A stretch of DNA of 64,000 bases from assembly GCA_034436355.1 (NCBI GenBank), contig DAOTVQ010000017.1:1-64000 (forward strand), written 5' to 3'. This document shows positions 1 through 8,491 of the stretch, piece after piece. How positions within the stretch are numbered: position 1 is the stretch's first letter; each line of letters opens with the position of its first letter. The notes beneath the pieces were generated by a model that was given only the letters and a program-made list of their open reading frames with translations, ran no database searches and was not told where the DNA came from. This DNA is from CP2-2F sp034436355. Its GTDB lineage: Bacteria > Chloroflexota > Anaerolineae > Aggregatilineales > UBA2796. A program made the position numbers and the translations under genes.

Positions 1-1882
1 CGATGATCTCCACCCGCAGCGTGAGCGTGCCAACCACACCACTAACCGTCAACGTGGTGCTGCCGCCGGCTGGCACAGAGACTGTGCCGCTTTGGACAGT
101 GGCACCGCTGCCATCCACGATGGTGTAAGGTGCATTGGTCAGCGCCGTGCCAGTTGGGTTGTTCAGGGTGAAGGTTGCCTCAAGCGTTGCCGAGCAAACA
201 CTGCTGATGTTGAGCGATGGCACCTCGGTGGGCGTGGCAGTGTTCGTTGCCGTTGCCGTATGGGTGGGCGTGGCTGTGGGTGGGGGTGTTTCGGTCGGTG
301 TCGCGGTTGGTGGTGGCGTATTGGTCGGCGTGAAGGTCGGCGTTGCTGTGGGTGCCGCGATGCAGGTTGCGTTCACGCTCAGGCTTGCCGAGATGAAGGT
401 TGCCGAAACGTAGTTGATGGTCATGCTGGAGTTACCTGCATACGGACCGTAATACAGGAACTGACCGGCATTGATTGAGAAGTTACCACTACCGCCGGCA
501 CCACCGGGCTCGTTAACAACCCATGTGCCGCTGACAGCGGTTGTGCCGCTGAAGTAGCCGATCACGAAGGTCGCAGTGAGGTCAGCATTGCACTGCACAC
601 CCAAGTTCAGGATGGCATCCGCACTTTGGGTGTTGGTGGCTGTGGGGGTGTTGGTGGGCAACGGCGTATTGGTTGGCAAGGGTGTGTTGCTCGGTGTGCG
701 CGTTGCTGTGGGTGGTGGCGTGTTGCTCGGCGTACGCGAGGGCGTGAAGGTCGGCGAAGGACCGTCCGTCGCAGTTGCCGTGGGCGTGCGCGTGAAGGTT
801 GGTGTATTGGTCGGACGTGGTGTGTTCGTCGGGCGCGGCGTGCGTGTTGGCGTGCGCGTCGGTGAAGGTCCGGGTGACGGTGTAAAGGTCGGCGTGCGCG
901 TCAGGGTTGGGGTGCGGGTGTTGGTTGCTGTGCGCGTTGCCGAGGGCGTAAACGTCAGTGAGGCTGTCAACGTTGCGCTTGGCGTCAGGGTGGCTGTCGC
1001 CGTGGGCTGGGGAATGCATGTACCGGTTGCACCTAAGGTTACGGACGCCAATTGTGAGGTGCTATAAAGGACGGTAATGCTTGCATTGCCAGCAAAAGTG
1101 CCAATAACGCTACCTTGTCCAGCAGGCACATTCAACCCACCCGTTGAGGTTGTGCCGGTGTTCGGGTCAAAGACGCTGTAGGTGGCATCGGCTGCCCCGC
1201 CGCCGATGTTGAACACGCTAAAGGTTGCCGTTAGATCAGCGTTGCAGGTGATGAACAACTGCAATTGCGGGTCGTTCGGGTCAACGGTTGAGACGGGTGT
1301 GGGGGATGCCAATGGCGTGGGTGAGGGGCCGGGTGTGTTAGTTGCAACCGCCGCGACCTCGCCGCCATCGGGCGTCCCTTCGACAGCTAGACCGGGCGGT
1401 GTTTCCGTCGGTTCTTCGGTGGGTACTTCAGTGGCAGATGGCTCATCGGTAGCCGTTGGCACGACGGGCAGCTCTACTGTTGCCTGTGGCTCCGCCGTAG
1501 GCGCTTCCTCAGTAGGTGGCACCTCAGTAGGTGGCACCTCAGTGGGTGGCACCTCGGTGGGTGGCACCTCAGTGGGCGGCACCTCAGTGGGCGGCACCTC
1601 GGTGGGTGGCACCTCAGTGGGCGGCACCTCAGTGGGCGGCACGGCTGTAGGCGGCTCTGCCGTAGGTGGTTCCGCCGTGGGTGGTGGCGGTGGTTCTTCT
1701 GTTGGCGGTGGTGGCGCTTCGGTGGGCGGTTCATCGGTCGGTCGGGCAACGATTTCTTCAGGCGTGGGCGTTACGTCCACAGTACCTTGTTGAAATGTTC
1801 CTGACAAAACAACGACAACCGCTGCCACAATGAAGACAACCGCGCCAATGATGAGAAACAATTGACGGTTTCTCTGACTCAT
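1..1882 (-). CDS. Membrane-anchored surface protein with Pro/Thr stalk and repeated beta modules (partial, 3' end outside window)
   Basis: The frame is open from the ATG at 1882 to the window edge (627 codons) with no stop, so the C-terminus is missing. AAGGAG at 1890-1895 is a good ribosome binding site. Residues 8-28 form one hydrophobic segment without a lipobox, so this is probably a signal anchor with the rest outside the cell. Then comes a Pro/Thr/Glu stalk with about ten PTEVP units (residues 74-125). After it are similar modules of about 80 residues separated by Thr/Pro linkers: residues about 208-289, 426-507 and from about 558 on. Each of the first two begins near a Cys in CNADLTATF and ends with a second Cys, which suggests a beta-sandwich closed by a disulfide; the third begins CSATLEATF. 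Such stalked proteins are typical of Chloroflexota envelopes. The binding target is unknown. The Val/Gly-rich readings on the opposite strand are antisense artefacts. Confidence 0.85.
   Translation of the reverse strand, partial: MSQRNRQLFLIIGAVVFIVAAVVVVLSGTFQQGTVDVTPTPEEIVARPTDEPPTEAPPPPTEEPPPPPTAEPPTAEPPTAVPPTEVPPTEVPPTEVPPTEVPPTEVPPTEVPPTEVPPTEVPPTEEAPTAEPQATVELPVVPTATDEPSATEVPTEEPTETPPGLAVEGTPDGGEVAAVATNTPGPSPTPLASPTPVSTVDPNDPQLQLFITCNADLTATFSVFNIGGGAADATYSVFDPNTGTTSTGGLNVPAGQGSVIGTFAGNASITVLYSTSQLASVTLGATGTCIPQPTATATLTPSATLTASLTFTPSATRTATNTRTPTLTRTPTFTPSPGPSPTRTPTRTPRPTNTPRPTNTPTFTRTPTATATDGPSPTFTPSRTPSNTPPPTATRTPSNTPLPTNTPLPTNTPTATNTQSADAILNLGVQCNADLTATFVIGYFSGTTAVSGTWVVNEPGGAGGSGNFSINAGQFLYYGPYAGNSSMTINYVSATFISASLSVNATCIAAPTATPTFTPTNTPPPTATPTETPPPTATPTHTATATNTATPTEVPSLNISSVCSATLEATFTLNNPTGTALTNAPYTIVDGSGATVQSGTVSVPAGGSTTLTVSGVVGTLTLRVEII
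1505..1665. repeat. 15-bp tandem repeat encoding PTEVP units
   Basis: About ten near-identical copies of a 15-bp unit (GTGGGTGGCACCTCA on the plus strand, with third-position variants) lie head to tail inside the stalk of the partial surface protein. The unit length is a multiple of three, so copy-number changes would lengthen or shorten the stalk without breaking the frame. Confidence 0.9.
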
Positions 1883-2185
1883 AGACACGCTCCTTGTGAT
1901 CAACATGACGTCCACACATACTATAAGTGAGCCTTGTCGATTCCACAAGCAGTTCTAGGCGAATTTAACAAGAAGACAACGAGGTTTTTGAGAGTTTTTA
2001 CACGATCAGCATGACATTTTAGTGAGGAATCTGAACTGTTAATAATTTATAAAATAGACCTTTTGTAGCTTATAAAGATTGTAAAGATTTAGCAAGAGGA
2101 TAAGATTCTAGACGTATAAAAACATTACTTTTCTATAAAGTATAGAAAGATAGATGGGTGCTAGGAGAAGACCAAGATGTGGGGA
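1883..2185. other. AT-rich intergenic region between surface protein gene and tRNA genes
   Basis: This gap of about 300 bases is much richer in A+T than its surroundings, especially 2020-2160. It must hold the promoter of the minus-strand surface protein gene, but I could not pick one -35/-10 pair with confidence. No open frame or RNA gene is apparent apart from the small hairpin at 2130-2148. Confidence 0.6.
2130..2148 (-). terminator. AT-rich hairpin downstream of tRNA genes, possible terminator
   Basis: TTTCTATA at 2130-2137 and TATAGAAA at 2141-2148 form a perfect 8-bp inverted repeat. On the minus strand a T-run (GTTTTTATA) follows a few bases later. It lies 38 nt past the 3' end of tRNA-Met, where the tRNA transcript should stop. 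The stem has few G-C pairs, so it is a weak terminator at best. Confidence 0.35.
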
Positions 2186-2258
2186 TGGGTCCAGCAGGAT
2201 TCGAACCTGCAACCAGCCGGTTATGAGCCGGATGCTCTGACCGTTGAGCTATGGACCC
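2186..2258 (-). tRNA. tRNA-Met (anticodon CAT), elongator type or tRNA-Ile2
   Basis: A 73-nt cloverleaf reads on the minus strand: acceptor GGGTCCA/TGGACCC, D-arm GCTC/GAGC, anticodon loop CTCATAA, T-arm GCAGG-TTCGAAT-CCTGC, discriminator A. The first base pair is G1-C72, so it is not an initiator tRNA, which has an unpaired 1:72. The CAT anticodon fits elongator Met or, with lysidine modification, tRNA-Ile2; sequence alone does not decide. The 27:43 pair is mismatched. The CCA end is not encoded. Confidence 0.93.
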
Positions 2259-2262
2259 GCAG

Positions 2263-2335
2263 AGCGGCTGACGGGATTCGAACCCGTGACATGCAGCTTG
2301 GAAGGCTGCCGTTCTACCAGCTGAACTACAGCCGC
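2263..2335 (-). tRNA. tRNA-Gly (anticodon TCC)
   Basis: A 73-nt cloverleaf on the minus strand: acceptor GCGGCTG/CAGCCGC, D-arm GTTC/GAAC, anticodon stem GCAGC/GCTGC around loop CTTCCAA, T-arm ACGGG-TTCGAAT-CCCGT, discriminator T. It lies 4 nt upstream of the tRNA-Met gene, so the two are almost certainly cut from one transcript. CCA is not encoded. Confidence 0.95.
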
Positions 2336-2355
2336 GAATGCTTGGCACACCCTTA

Positions 2356-2383
2356 AGTATACACCATTCAGCGCTGATCTCAA
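2356..2383 (-). promoter_or_regulatory. Predicted sigma-70-type promoter for the tRNA pair
   Basis: On the minus strand TTGAGA (2378-2383) and TATACT (2356-2361) are separated by 16 nt, and the -10 lies 20 nt before the 5' end of tRNA-Gly. Position and motif quality support a tRNA promoter. Confidence 0.55.
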
Positions 2384-2417
2384 GAGGCAGGTTAGGGTTG
2401 CACCCAACGGCGCAAGC

Positions 2418-4349
2418 CTAGCGCACCGTTTCAGCGTTGGGCTGCCCTTCGCGCCCACTGATCACTTGGGCAAGGCGCTCTACGGCGATGCGCTGCTTGC
2501 GATAGAAATCCGCGTCGCTCATTGCCAGCTTACGAGCAACATCGCGCACTTTTTGCCCTTTCACGAAGCGCAACTCAAGGATGTTGTAGAGTGTCCACTC
2601 GGCGGCGGTCAGGCTGTAAGTGCCTTCAGGCTTCAAGGACTCGATAGCGCGGTTCAGCACGGCACGGACTGCCTTTGCGGCATCGCCACCATGTTCGGCG
2701 AGGCTGGTCTCCACCTGTTGAAGGCGCAGCAAGCGGCTGTCAGTAAGGCGCGGGCCGCCCCAGTAGTCACGGAGTGCGCCCCAGATCACCTCGCTGAATT
2801 CGGGCGATCCGTCAGCCACTGCTTGTTGGGTCAGCCGTGCCGCCTCTGCTGCGTTGCCATAGCGCACATTTTCGCTTGCCAACTGCACGGCGGCGCTCGT
2901 CTCGATGATGTCTTCAAGGCGTGCGAATAGGTCTGCCTGCAAGCGCATATCGTCTAGCACACGCGCCACACGCTGATGCAGCACACGGAAAACAGCCTTT
3001 TCTTCAACTTGCAGATCAGGCGTGCTGCTGCGCGCCCACACGCCCATCACGCCGATTAAACGCCCACCACGCCCACTTCGCAGCGCGATCAACCAGAAAG
3101 ATTGCCACGCCACAATCTCAATGGGCGCCTCAGCGTGCGGCAACGTGCCGTTGCCATTGCTGTAAAAAAGGCTGCTGATGTGGGCTGCCTCAAGGGCTTC
3201 AGCAGTCGGTTGCAGCGGTCCGACCTGCTGTTCAAAGGTAACCGTCTCACCGTTCAGTGCGGCGACGAAAGCACTTGGCACGCGCAGATAATCGCAGACG
3301 GCAGCTAAGGTTGCCTCTAAAAGTTGTTTGCCGTCATCGCGTGTGAGCAGGTGTTGGCTGAGCGCCTGAAGCTGGCGTGCCTGCTCTTGGTCATCCGTAT
3401 AGATAAGTTTTTGCTCAATAATGGGGATGGCAAGCGTAAAAAACCACTGCAAGCCCATCACAGTGGCAACCGCCACGAAAGGCATCAGGGCGCTGCTGGG
3501 AATGCCAAAAACAGTCAGGCGCGGCACATAGAGGATCACCACTAAGACAGCGATACCCGTGATCGGACCACGCAGCATAAAGCTGAGCAGTTCTGCCTTA
3601 ATCATGCGGTCGGGCTTTTTGGGCCCGAAAAAGGCAAGCGGGTATGCCATGAATGCCAACATCAGCACAATGCCCAAATTGCCAACATTGATCAGCAGCC
3701 AGATGAGCGCAGCGCCTGATTCAGTGGGATTGTGAAAAAGCAGCGAGAACGGAAAAATGCCCGCCATGGGCGTGATGAGCGCAAAGAGCAGGTAAGTCAT
3801 GCGGCGGTATGTGGCACGGGTCAGGCAGCGGCGGCGCGCACGCAGCACATTGTTAAAGGCAAAGAGCGACGCCACCACAAAATAGGCTATAAACAAGCCG
3901 AACAACATGCCCGGCTGCATAATCTCTAGCGGTTGCAGCAGCAGATCGCGCACGATCAGATCGGTGGTGCAGGCAAGCACAAAGAACAGTGTGGCAAGGA
4001 TGTAGAGCAAGCGCACCACGCGCCGCCGCCTGCCACGAGAGCGCAAGCCCGTCGTTGCCAACAGCGCATCTGAAAGGTGAAAGAGCGCAGCGGGTGCAAA
4101 GGCAATGCCGATCCACTCAAAACGCAGCAGTGCCTCGATGGTCTGCGGCGCACGGCTGATCGCCACCAACACATCGCCGGCGTAGATGGCGCTCACACAG
4201 CCAAGCAGCACGCTGGAAGCACGAGTCACACGGTCACGCGGACCATGCGAGAGGTTATAGAGCAGCATCGAGGTTGCCACAATCACGGTGGCTGCCGTCA
4301 ATACCTCATTAATCTGCCGCGAGAGCAGGATAAAGAGTTCGTTCGTCAT
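2418..4349 (-). CDS. Membrane sensor: N-terminal 7TM region, GAF-like domain, C-terminal HTH
   Basis: 643 residues. Residues about 1-310 contain seven or more hydrophobic helices resembling the 7TM region at the N-terminus of some histidine kinases. A central region of about 330-480 looks GAF-like (LLEATLAAVCDYLRVPSAF, then GVMGVWAR). No kinase H, N or G boxes follow. The last 60 residues (LTAAEWTLYNILELRF...VRDVARKLAMSDADFYRKQR) resemble a sigma-70 region 4 or LuxR-type helix-turn-helix. I infer a one-component, membrane-tethered signalling protein that may bind DNA or another protein; its ligand is unknown. It is the last gene of a short unit: the GNAT gene ends 9 bp upstream of its start. 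Confidence 0.75.
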   Translation of the reverse strand: MTNELFILLSRQINEVLTAATVIVATSMLLYNLSHGPRDRVTRASSVLLGCVSAIYAGDVLVAISRAPQTIEALLRFEWIGIAFAPAALFHLSDALLATTGLRSRGRRRRVVRLLYILATLFFVLACTTDLIVRDLLLQPLEIMQPGMLFGLFIAYFVVASLFAFNNVLRARRRCLTRATYRRMTYLLFALITPMAGIFPFSLLFHNPTESGAALIWLLINVGNLGIVLMLAFMAYPLAFFGPKKPDRMIKAELLSFMLRGPITGIAVLVVILYVPRLTVFGIPSSALMPFVAVATVMGLQWFFTLAIPIIEQKLIYTDDQEQARQLQALSQHLLTRDDGKQLLEATLAAVCDYLRVPSAFVAALNGETVTFEQQVGPLQPTAEALEAAHISSLFYSNGNGTLPHAEAPIEIVAWQSFWLIALRSGRGGRLIGVMGVWARSSTPDLQVEEKAVFRVLHQRVARVLDDMRLQADLFARLEDIIETSAAVQLASENVRYGNAAEAARLTQQAVADGSPEFSEVIWGALRDYWGGPRLTDSRLLRLQQVETSLAEHGGDAAKAVRAVLNRAIESLKPEGTYSLTAAEWTLYNILELRFVKGQKVRDVARKLAMSDADFYRKQRIAVERLAQVISGREGQPNAETVR

Positions 4350-4358
4350 GGTCTATCT

Positions 4359-4922
4359 TCACAGCCGCACCGTCTGACCAAAAAAGAGCGCTACATCACC
4401 ATTGGCAAAGTACAAATCGTTATAGCCACAGAAGACCAAGCCGTTTTTCTGGCAGAAGCAAATGGCGGGATAATTTTTCGTCTGAGTCTCAACAGAGAGA
4501 TGGCGCAAGCCGTGCGTTTGTGCCTGTGCATAAGCAGCATTCAGCAGTGCCGTGCCAACCTTTTGGCGGCGGAACGCCAAGCCAACGCCAATCTCGGCAA
4601 TCCATGCGGCGCTACGCGCTAGGTCAAAGCGCATTAATACATAACCACGCAGCACGCCACCTTTTTCCGCCACAAGGAACGCACCATAGGCGCGCTCCCA
4701 GCCTAAGGCAGCCTCTAGCAGGGTTGCTGCACGTGGATAGCTGACGCGCATCAGACGCGGCAGGCGCGCTGTTCGCAGCCCGACGGCAATCGCACCGCTT
4801 TCGTCGCCACGCACGTCAATCTGCCAGACGTAATCCGTCTCATAAGAAAGATCAAGGGCGAGGCAAGCAGCCAAATCATCGGGTGTTGCGGCACGGATGG
4901 TTGTCGACCCTATGCTTACCAT
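4359..4922 (-). CDS. GNAT family N-acetyltransferase
   Basis: 187 residues. The GNAT core is visible: IRAATPDDLAACLALDL at the start (beta1-alpha1), GYVLMRFDL (beta4), the acetyl-CoA loop GVGLAFRRQKVGTALLNAA (Q/RxxGxG/A-like), then LSVETQTKNYPAICFCQKNG, typical of beta5-alpha4. The family transfers acetyl from acetyl-CoA to amino groups; the substrate cannot be read from sequence. The 69-bp gap upstream holds two direct copies of TACACTTTTG on the minus strand and a possible -10 TAAAAT. Confidence 0.85.
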   Translation of the reverse strand: MVSIGSTTIRAATPDDLAACLALDLSYETDYVWQIDVRGDESGAIAVGLRTARLPRLMRVSYPRAATLLEAALGWERAYGAFLVAEKGGVLRGYVLMRFDLARSAAWIAEIGVGLAFRRQKVGTALLNAAYAQAQTHGLRHLSVETQTKNYPAICFCQKNGLVFCGYNDLYFANGDVALFFGQTVRL

Positions 4923-4991
4923 AGGTGCGCTATTTTACTCGACTCTGTCGCAAAAGTGTAGCGCCTGTGTTGTAACAAAAGTGTAAGCTGC

Positions 4992-6263
4992 CTACCAGGC
5001 GGCACGGCTTGGCAGCCGCAAATTGGCACGACTGAGCGCTGCTGAGAGGTTATCGCCATAGCGCACAAGGTAAGTCGTCACGCCGCCGATCTCAAGGCGT
5101 GCGCGTGTTTCTTCTGCGCTGCGCCCTGAGGTTGCCACACCAAAACTGTGCGGATCAATCAACACAGCGATCACTTGCAGACCGCGCCGCACCAACAGAT
5201 GCGCCTCTGCCAGCCAGCCATCGCTCATATCAGCGCTGATGAGGAGTGCTGTTGCACCACGGGAGAGGGAATGCCCTTCTAGGCTGATCACCTGTGCGAA
5301 GGGTAGATCGCTCTCCACTTTGGCAAGCGCCAACGTCTCTAGGATGCGCGTCAGCTGCCGTGCGCCGCGATCAGGCTGCATGGCGTTGCGGTGCGGCGTA
5401 TGCGCTAAGAAGCCAAGCGCACGCTCTTTCACCAAAAAGTGGGAGCTGAGCGAGGCAGCTAAAGCAATGGCATACTCGGCGCTGTCTGGCGGCAGAAAAA
5501 TTTCTCCGTCTGCCACGCCTTCCACGTGATAGGGGCGCGCAACGTGCGCTGCCGCACTCAGATCAAGCATGATCCACAGTTCCGCCAGCGGATCAAGCTC
5601 AAATTCTTTGACGATCAGCTTATCTTTGCGGGCAGTGCTGCGCCAATGGATGCGGCTGAAGCCATCGCCCGGCGCATAATCGCGGATGCCGGCGGCGTTG
5701 GTCGTCACGAAGTAGGCGCGCTGACGTTGGGCATCGCCACCTGAAAGAATGCCGCCGGGCAAATGGAAATCTGCCAACTGCACAATGGCAGGGTAGACCA
5801 AGACGTTGGACGTGGCGGGAATGTGGCGCGTTGCCTGATATAAACCAAACGGATCACCGCTGATGAGCGTCAACCCACCTAGTCGGAACTCGCCGCGCAG
5901 CGCGCAGGGCGTATGCACCGACCAACGATAGGCGCCGCGTGGTTGCAGCGTCGGCACGATGGTGCTGGCACGATGAGCGGGCAGCGTGCTGTAGTCGCGC
6001 ACTTCCAGCCAAAGTTTAGGCAGCAGGCTGTTGCTTTGCACGGTGAAGTATTCATCCAACGTCTTGCCAACTTGTGCGCGGCGGGCGCGTGTGTTGCGGG
6101 CAATACGCACGTTGTTAACCGACAACCACGACCACAGCCATGCGAAGATCAGCAGCAAGCCGAACAGATAGGCAAGGCTGAAGAAGAAAGTGCGCCCTGT
6201 GGTTACGCCGCCAAAGAAGCAGGCGATGATCAAGGCATAAATTGCGTTGCGGCGCTTAGGCAT
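4992..6263 (-). CDS. DUF58 domain protein with two N-terminal membrane segments
   Basis: 423 residues from the ATG at 6263. Two adjacent hydrophobic helices (about 7-25 and 28-50) are followed by a conserved DUF58 region containing RDYAPGDGFSRIHWRSTARKD and ELWIMLDLS, and a von Willebrand-like C-terminal half. DUF58 proteins usually occur with MoxR ATPases and transglutaminase-like proteins in envelope-related clusters, but no MoxR gene is present here. The ATG overlaps the stop of the upstream glycosyltransferase gene by 8 bp (stop 6256-6258), so translation is probably coupled; this supports the start over a longer upstream reading. Confidence 0.85.
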   Translation of the reverse strand: MPKRRNAIYALIIACFFGGVTTGRTFFFSLAYLFGLLLIFAWLWSWLSVNNVRIARNTRARRAQVGKTLDEYFTVQSNSLLPKLWLEVRDYSTLPAHRASTIVPTLQPRGAYRWSVHTPCALRGEFRLGGLTLISGDPFGLYQATRHIPATSNVLVYPAIVQLADFHLPGGILSGGDAQRQRAYFVTTNAAGIRDYAPGDGFSRIHWRSTARKDKLIVKEFELDPLAELWIMLDLSAAAHVARPYHVEGVADGEIFLPPDSAEYAIALAASLSSHFLVKERALGFLAHTPHRNAMQPDRGARQLTRILETLALAKVESDLPFAQVISLEGHSLSRGATALLISADMSDGWLAEAHLLVRRGLQVIAVLIDPHSFGVATSGRSAEETRARLEIGGVTTYLVRYGDNLSAALSRANLRLPSRAAW

Positions 6264-7650
6264 GGCGCACCTGTGGGCTGCGCGCACGGCGCAATACGAA
6301 CGCCAGCAGCGTAACTGCCGCATGTGCCGAAAAGAGAAACAGCAGCGGATCGGTAGGTGCGCGGTAGCGCGTGGCAGGGATGTAGACCACATAAAAGGCG
6401 GTCATTGCCAACTGCACAAACCACAGCAGCGAAACTTCGCGCCATTGGCGAGCGCTCAACAGGATGCCGCACAGTGCCAAGATCAACAGCGCGCCGAAAT
6501 AGAGCCGATGCACCAAGCGCCCGATCACGTCGAACAGGGCGCCTGAATAGGCAGCCACCGGGTCATTTTCGGTGATCGTCACAAGCGAAAATTCCTCGCC
6601 CGCATCGGTTTGGAAGCGCAGTTCACCGCTTGGATCAGCAATCGGCACGGCGCCGGGAATCGGATTGCGCGTTGGGAAAACGTCTATGCTCCAGTAGGCA
6701 AGAAATTTTACCCAGAGCAGTTCGGGCAACTGGCTTGGATTTTCGCGCAGATAGGTCAGCGCAAGTTGATACAAGTCATCATTGGCAAGGCGCGTATCTT
6801 CAGTGCGGATCGGTGTTTGCGGTCTGATCCACTGTGGGTGGAAGCCGGCACGCACCAGTGGCACCGTCAGCGGATTGCTGCCAAACCAGAAATTCATGCC
6901 GCCGTTGGTGGCAATCGGCACAAAGGCGCCGTAAACGCCATACGCCCACACCACCCAGGGCAGCACAAGCAGCGCACTGAAGCCTGCCACAGGCAGCAAT
7001 CGCCGCACGGATTCCCACCAATTCAGGCGGAACAGAAACCATAACGCCACCAGCGGCGCCAGCGGCACAATCACAGGGCGCGTCAACGCGCCAAGCGCCA
7101 GAAGCACGCCACCCAAAATGCCAAAGGCAAGGCTGCGCCGTTCGCGCAGATGGACGGCACACCACAGGAAACCATGCATCAGCGTCATGAACAGCGGCGT
7201 ATCAATCAGCGTGAGGTTTTGGAAGATCAGATATGGGTAGAGCGCATAGAGCAAGCCTGCGAGCAGCCCAACGCGCCGACTCAGCAGTTTGCTGCCAATG
7301 CCCACGAGAAAATAGATTGACAGGCAATCCAGCAGGCTGTGGAAAATGCCCACTTGCAGAGAGCCGCGCCCAAACATGGCGTAGACCGCCGCCAGCACAT
7401 AGCTGTACAAGGGCGGGATGGCAGCATCTGGCACACCAAGCGTCCGCCCATAGATGCCTGTGGCAAGTAAGTTCTGGGCATAGGCATCATATGCCTCTGA
7501 GCCGTGAATGGCATCGGTCTGCTCAAAGGCAAAGACGGCAGGAAAAGCAATCAGCACGCCAAGACGCGCCGCAATGCACAGGGCAAGGATCAACGCCAGC
7601 CATGAGAGGCGCACCTTGCCTAGCTGTAAACCTGTTTCACGAAAAATCAT
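6256..7650 (-). CDS. GT39/ArnT-like integral membrane glycosyltransferase
   Basis: 464 residues with about 11 hydrophobic helices. The first periplasmic loop has an acidic cluster (EQTDAIHGSEAYDAYA), where GT-C enzymes of the PMT/ArnT type keep their catalytic acidic residue. This is followed by PPLYSYVLAAVY and FHSLLDCLSIYFLVGI, typical of PMT_2 domains. The family transfers sugars from polyprenyl-phosphate donors to lipid or protein acceptors outside the membrane. Acceptor and donor are unknown. It sits 12 bp after upp and overlaps the DUF58 gene, so the three are probably co-transcribed. Confidence 0.8.
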   Translation of the reverse strand: MIFRETGLQLGKVRLSWLALILALCIAARLGVLIAFPAVFAFEQTDAIHGSEAYDAYAQNLLATGIYGRTLGVPDAAIPPLYSYVLAAVYAMFGRGSLQVGIFHSLLDCLSIYFLVGIGSKLLSRRVGLLAGLLYALYPYLIFQNLTLIDTPLFMTLMHGFLWCAVHLRERRSLAFGILGGVLLALGALTRPVIVPLAPLVALWFLFRLNWWESVRRLLPVAGFSALLVLPWVVWAYGVYGAFVPIATNGGMNFWFGSNPLTVPLVRAGFHPQWIRPQTPIRTEDTRLANDDLYQLALTYLRENPSQLPELLWVKFLAYWSIDVFPTRNPIPGAVPIADPSGELRFQTDAGEEFSLVTITENDPVAAYSGALFDVIGRLVHRLYFGALLILALCGILLSARQWREVSLLWFVQLAMTAFYVVYIPATRYRAPTDPLLFLFSAHAAVTLLAFVLRRARSPQVRHA

Positions 7651-7662
7651 GGATTGCCTGTG

Positions 7663-8289
7663 TTAACTCGTCCCGAATTGTCTATCACCGGCATCGCCCA
7701 AGCCCGGCACAATGAAGCCGATCTCGTTCAAGCGTTCGTCAAGGGCGGCAAGGTGAATTGGCACATCGGGATGTGCTTCTGAGAGCGTTTTAACGCCTTC
7801 CGGTGCGCCGATAATGCCGATGAATTTGATGCGGCTAACGCCCCAGCGCTTCAGCACATCCACGGCGGCAGTTGCCGAGCCACCAGTGGCAAGCATTGGG
7901 TCTAGCACGAAACACATCTGCACACGCGGTTCGATGGGCAGTTTGTTATAGTATTCAACAGGGCGCAAGGTTTTTTCATCGCGGTAAAGCCCTAAGTGCC
8001 ATACTTCCGCGTTCGGGATCAGCTCCCAAACGCCTTCGACCATGCCCAAGCCCGCCCGCAAAATCGGCACCAAGCCAACAGAGTCAGCAAGGTGCGCGCC
8101 GTTTGCCATGCCCATCGGTGTTTGCACGACCAGCGGGCGCAAACGCAGGTCGGCAGATGCCTCATAGCACAGCAATGCCGCCAATTCGCGCACCAACTGG
8201 CGAAATTTGTGCGGTTCAGTGCTAGTGGCGCGTAAGATTGCCAGTTTGTGCTGAATGAGTGGATGATCGGTCACATGCAGGTTAGCCAT
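7663..8289 (-). CDS. upp: Uracil phosphoribosyltransferase
   Basis: 208 residues, the usual UPRT length. It converts uracil and PRPP to UMP in pyrimidine salvage. The PRPP loop FVLDPMLATGGSA, the conserved VPILRAGLGMVEG and the uracil-binding IVPGLGDAGDRQFGT end are all present. I chose the ATG at 8289 (MANLHVTDHPL) because it gives the family's normal N-terminus and has GAGAGG just upstream; a start at 8349 would add 20 residues without family support. It is the first gene of a unit with the GT39-like and DUF58 genes. Confidence 0.97.
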   Translation of the reverse strand: MANLHVTDHPLIQHKLAILRATSTEPHKFRQLVRELAALLCYEASADLRLRPLVVQTPMGMANGAHLADSVGLVPILRAGLGMVEGVWELIPNAEVWHLGLYRDEKTLRPVEYYNKLPIEPRVQMCFVLDPMLATGGSATAAVDVLKRWGVSRIKFIGIIGAPEGVKTLSEAHPDVPIHLAALDERLNEIGFIVPGLGDAGDRQFGTS

Positions 8290-8491
8290 AAGCGGCGCCT
8301 CTCTCCCGTTCAAAGCGCGCCTGAGATTGTACGCACCTTGCAGGGTCATGTCAACGCACCTAGACCTGAGGGTATACCATACCGCTCACTGTAACACAGA
8401 TTGCCTGAATGTCTTGTTGATGTATTTTTCAAACTTTGAACATATAATGTAAAAGAATGTCGTAATGTGACGTTGAGGAATTCCTTGTGAC

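Noticed and set aside
1505..1665. Tandem repeats considered as a CRISPR array
   Set aside because: Units are 15 bp without unique spacers, in frame within a coding region, and there are no cas genes.
135..1793. Plus-strand Val/Gly-rich frames at 135-413, 576-1067 and 1182-1793
   Set aside because: They are the antisense reading of the Thr/Pro stalk of the minus-strand surface protein; composition and repeats are explained by that gene.
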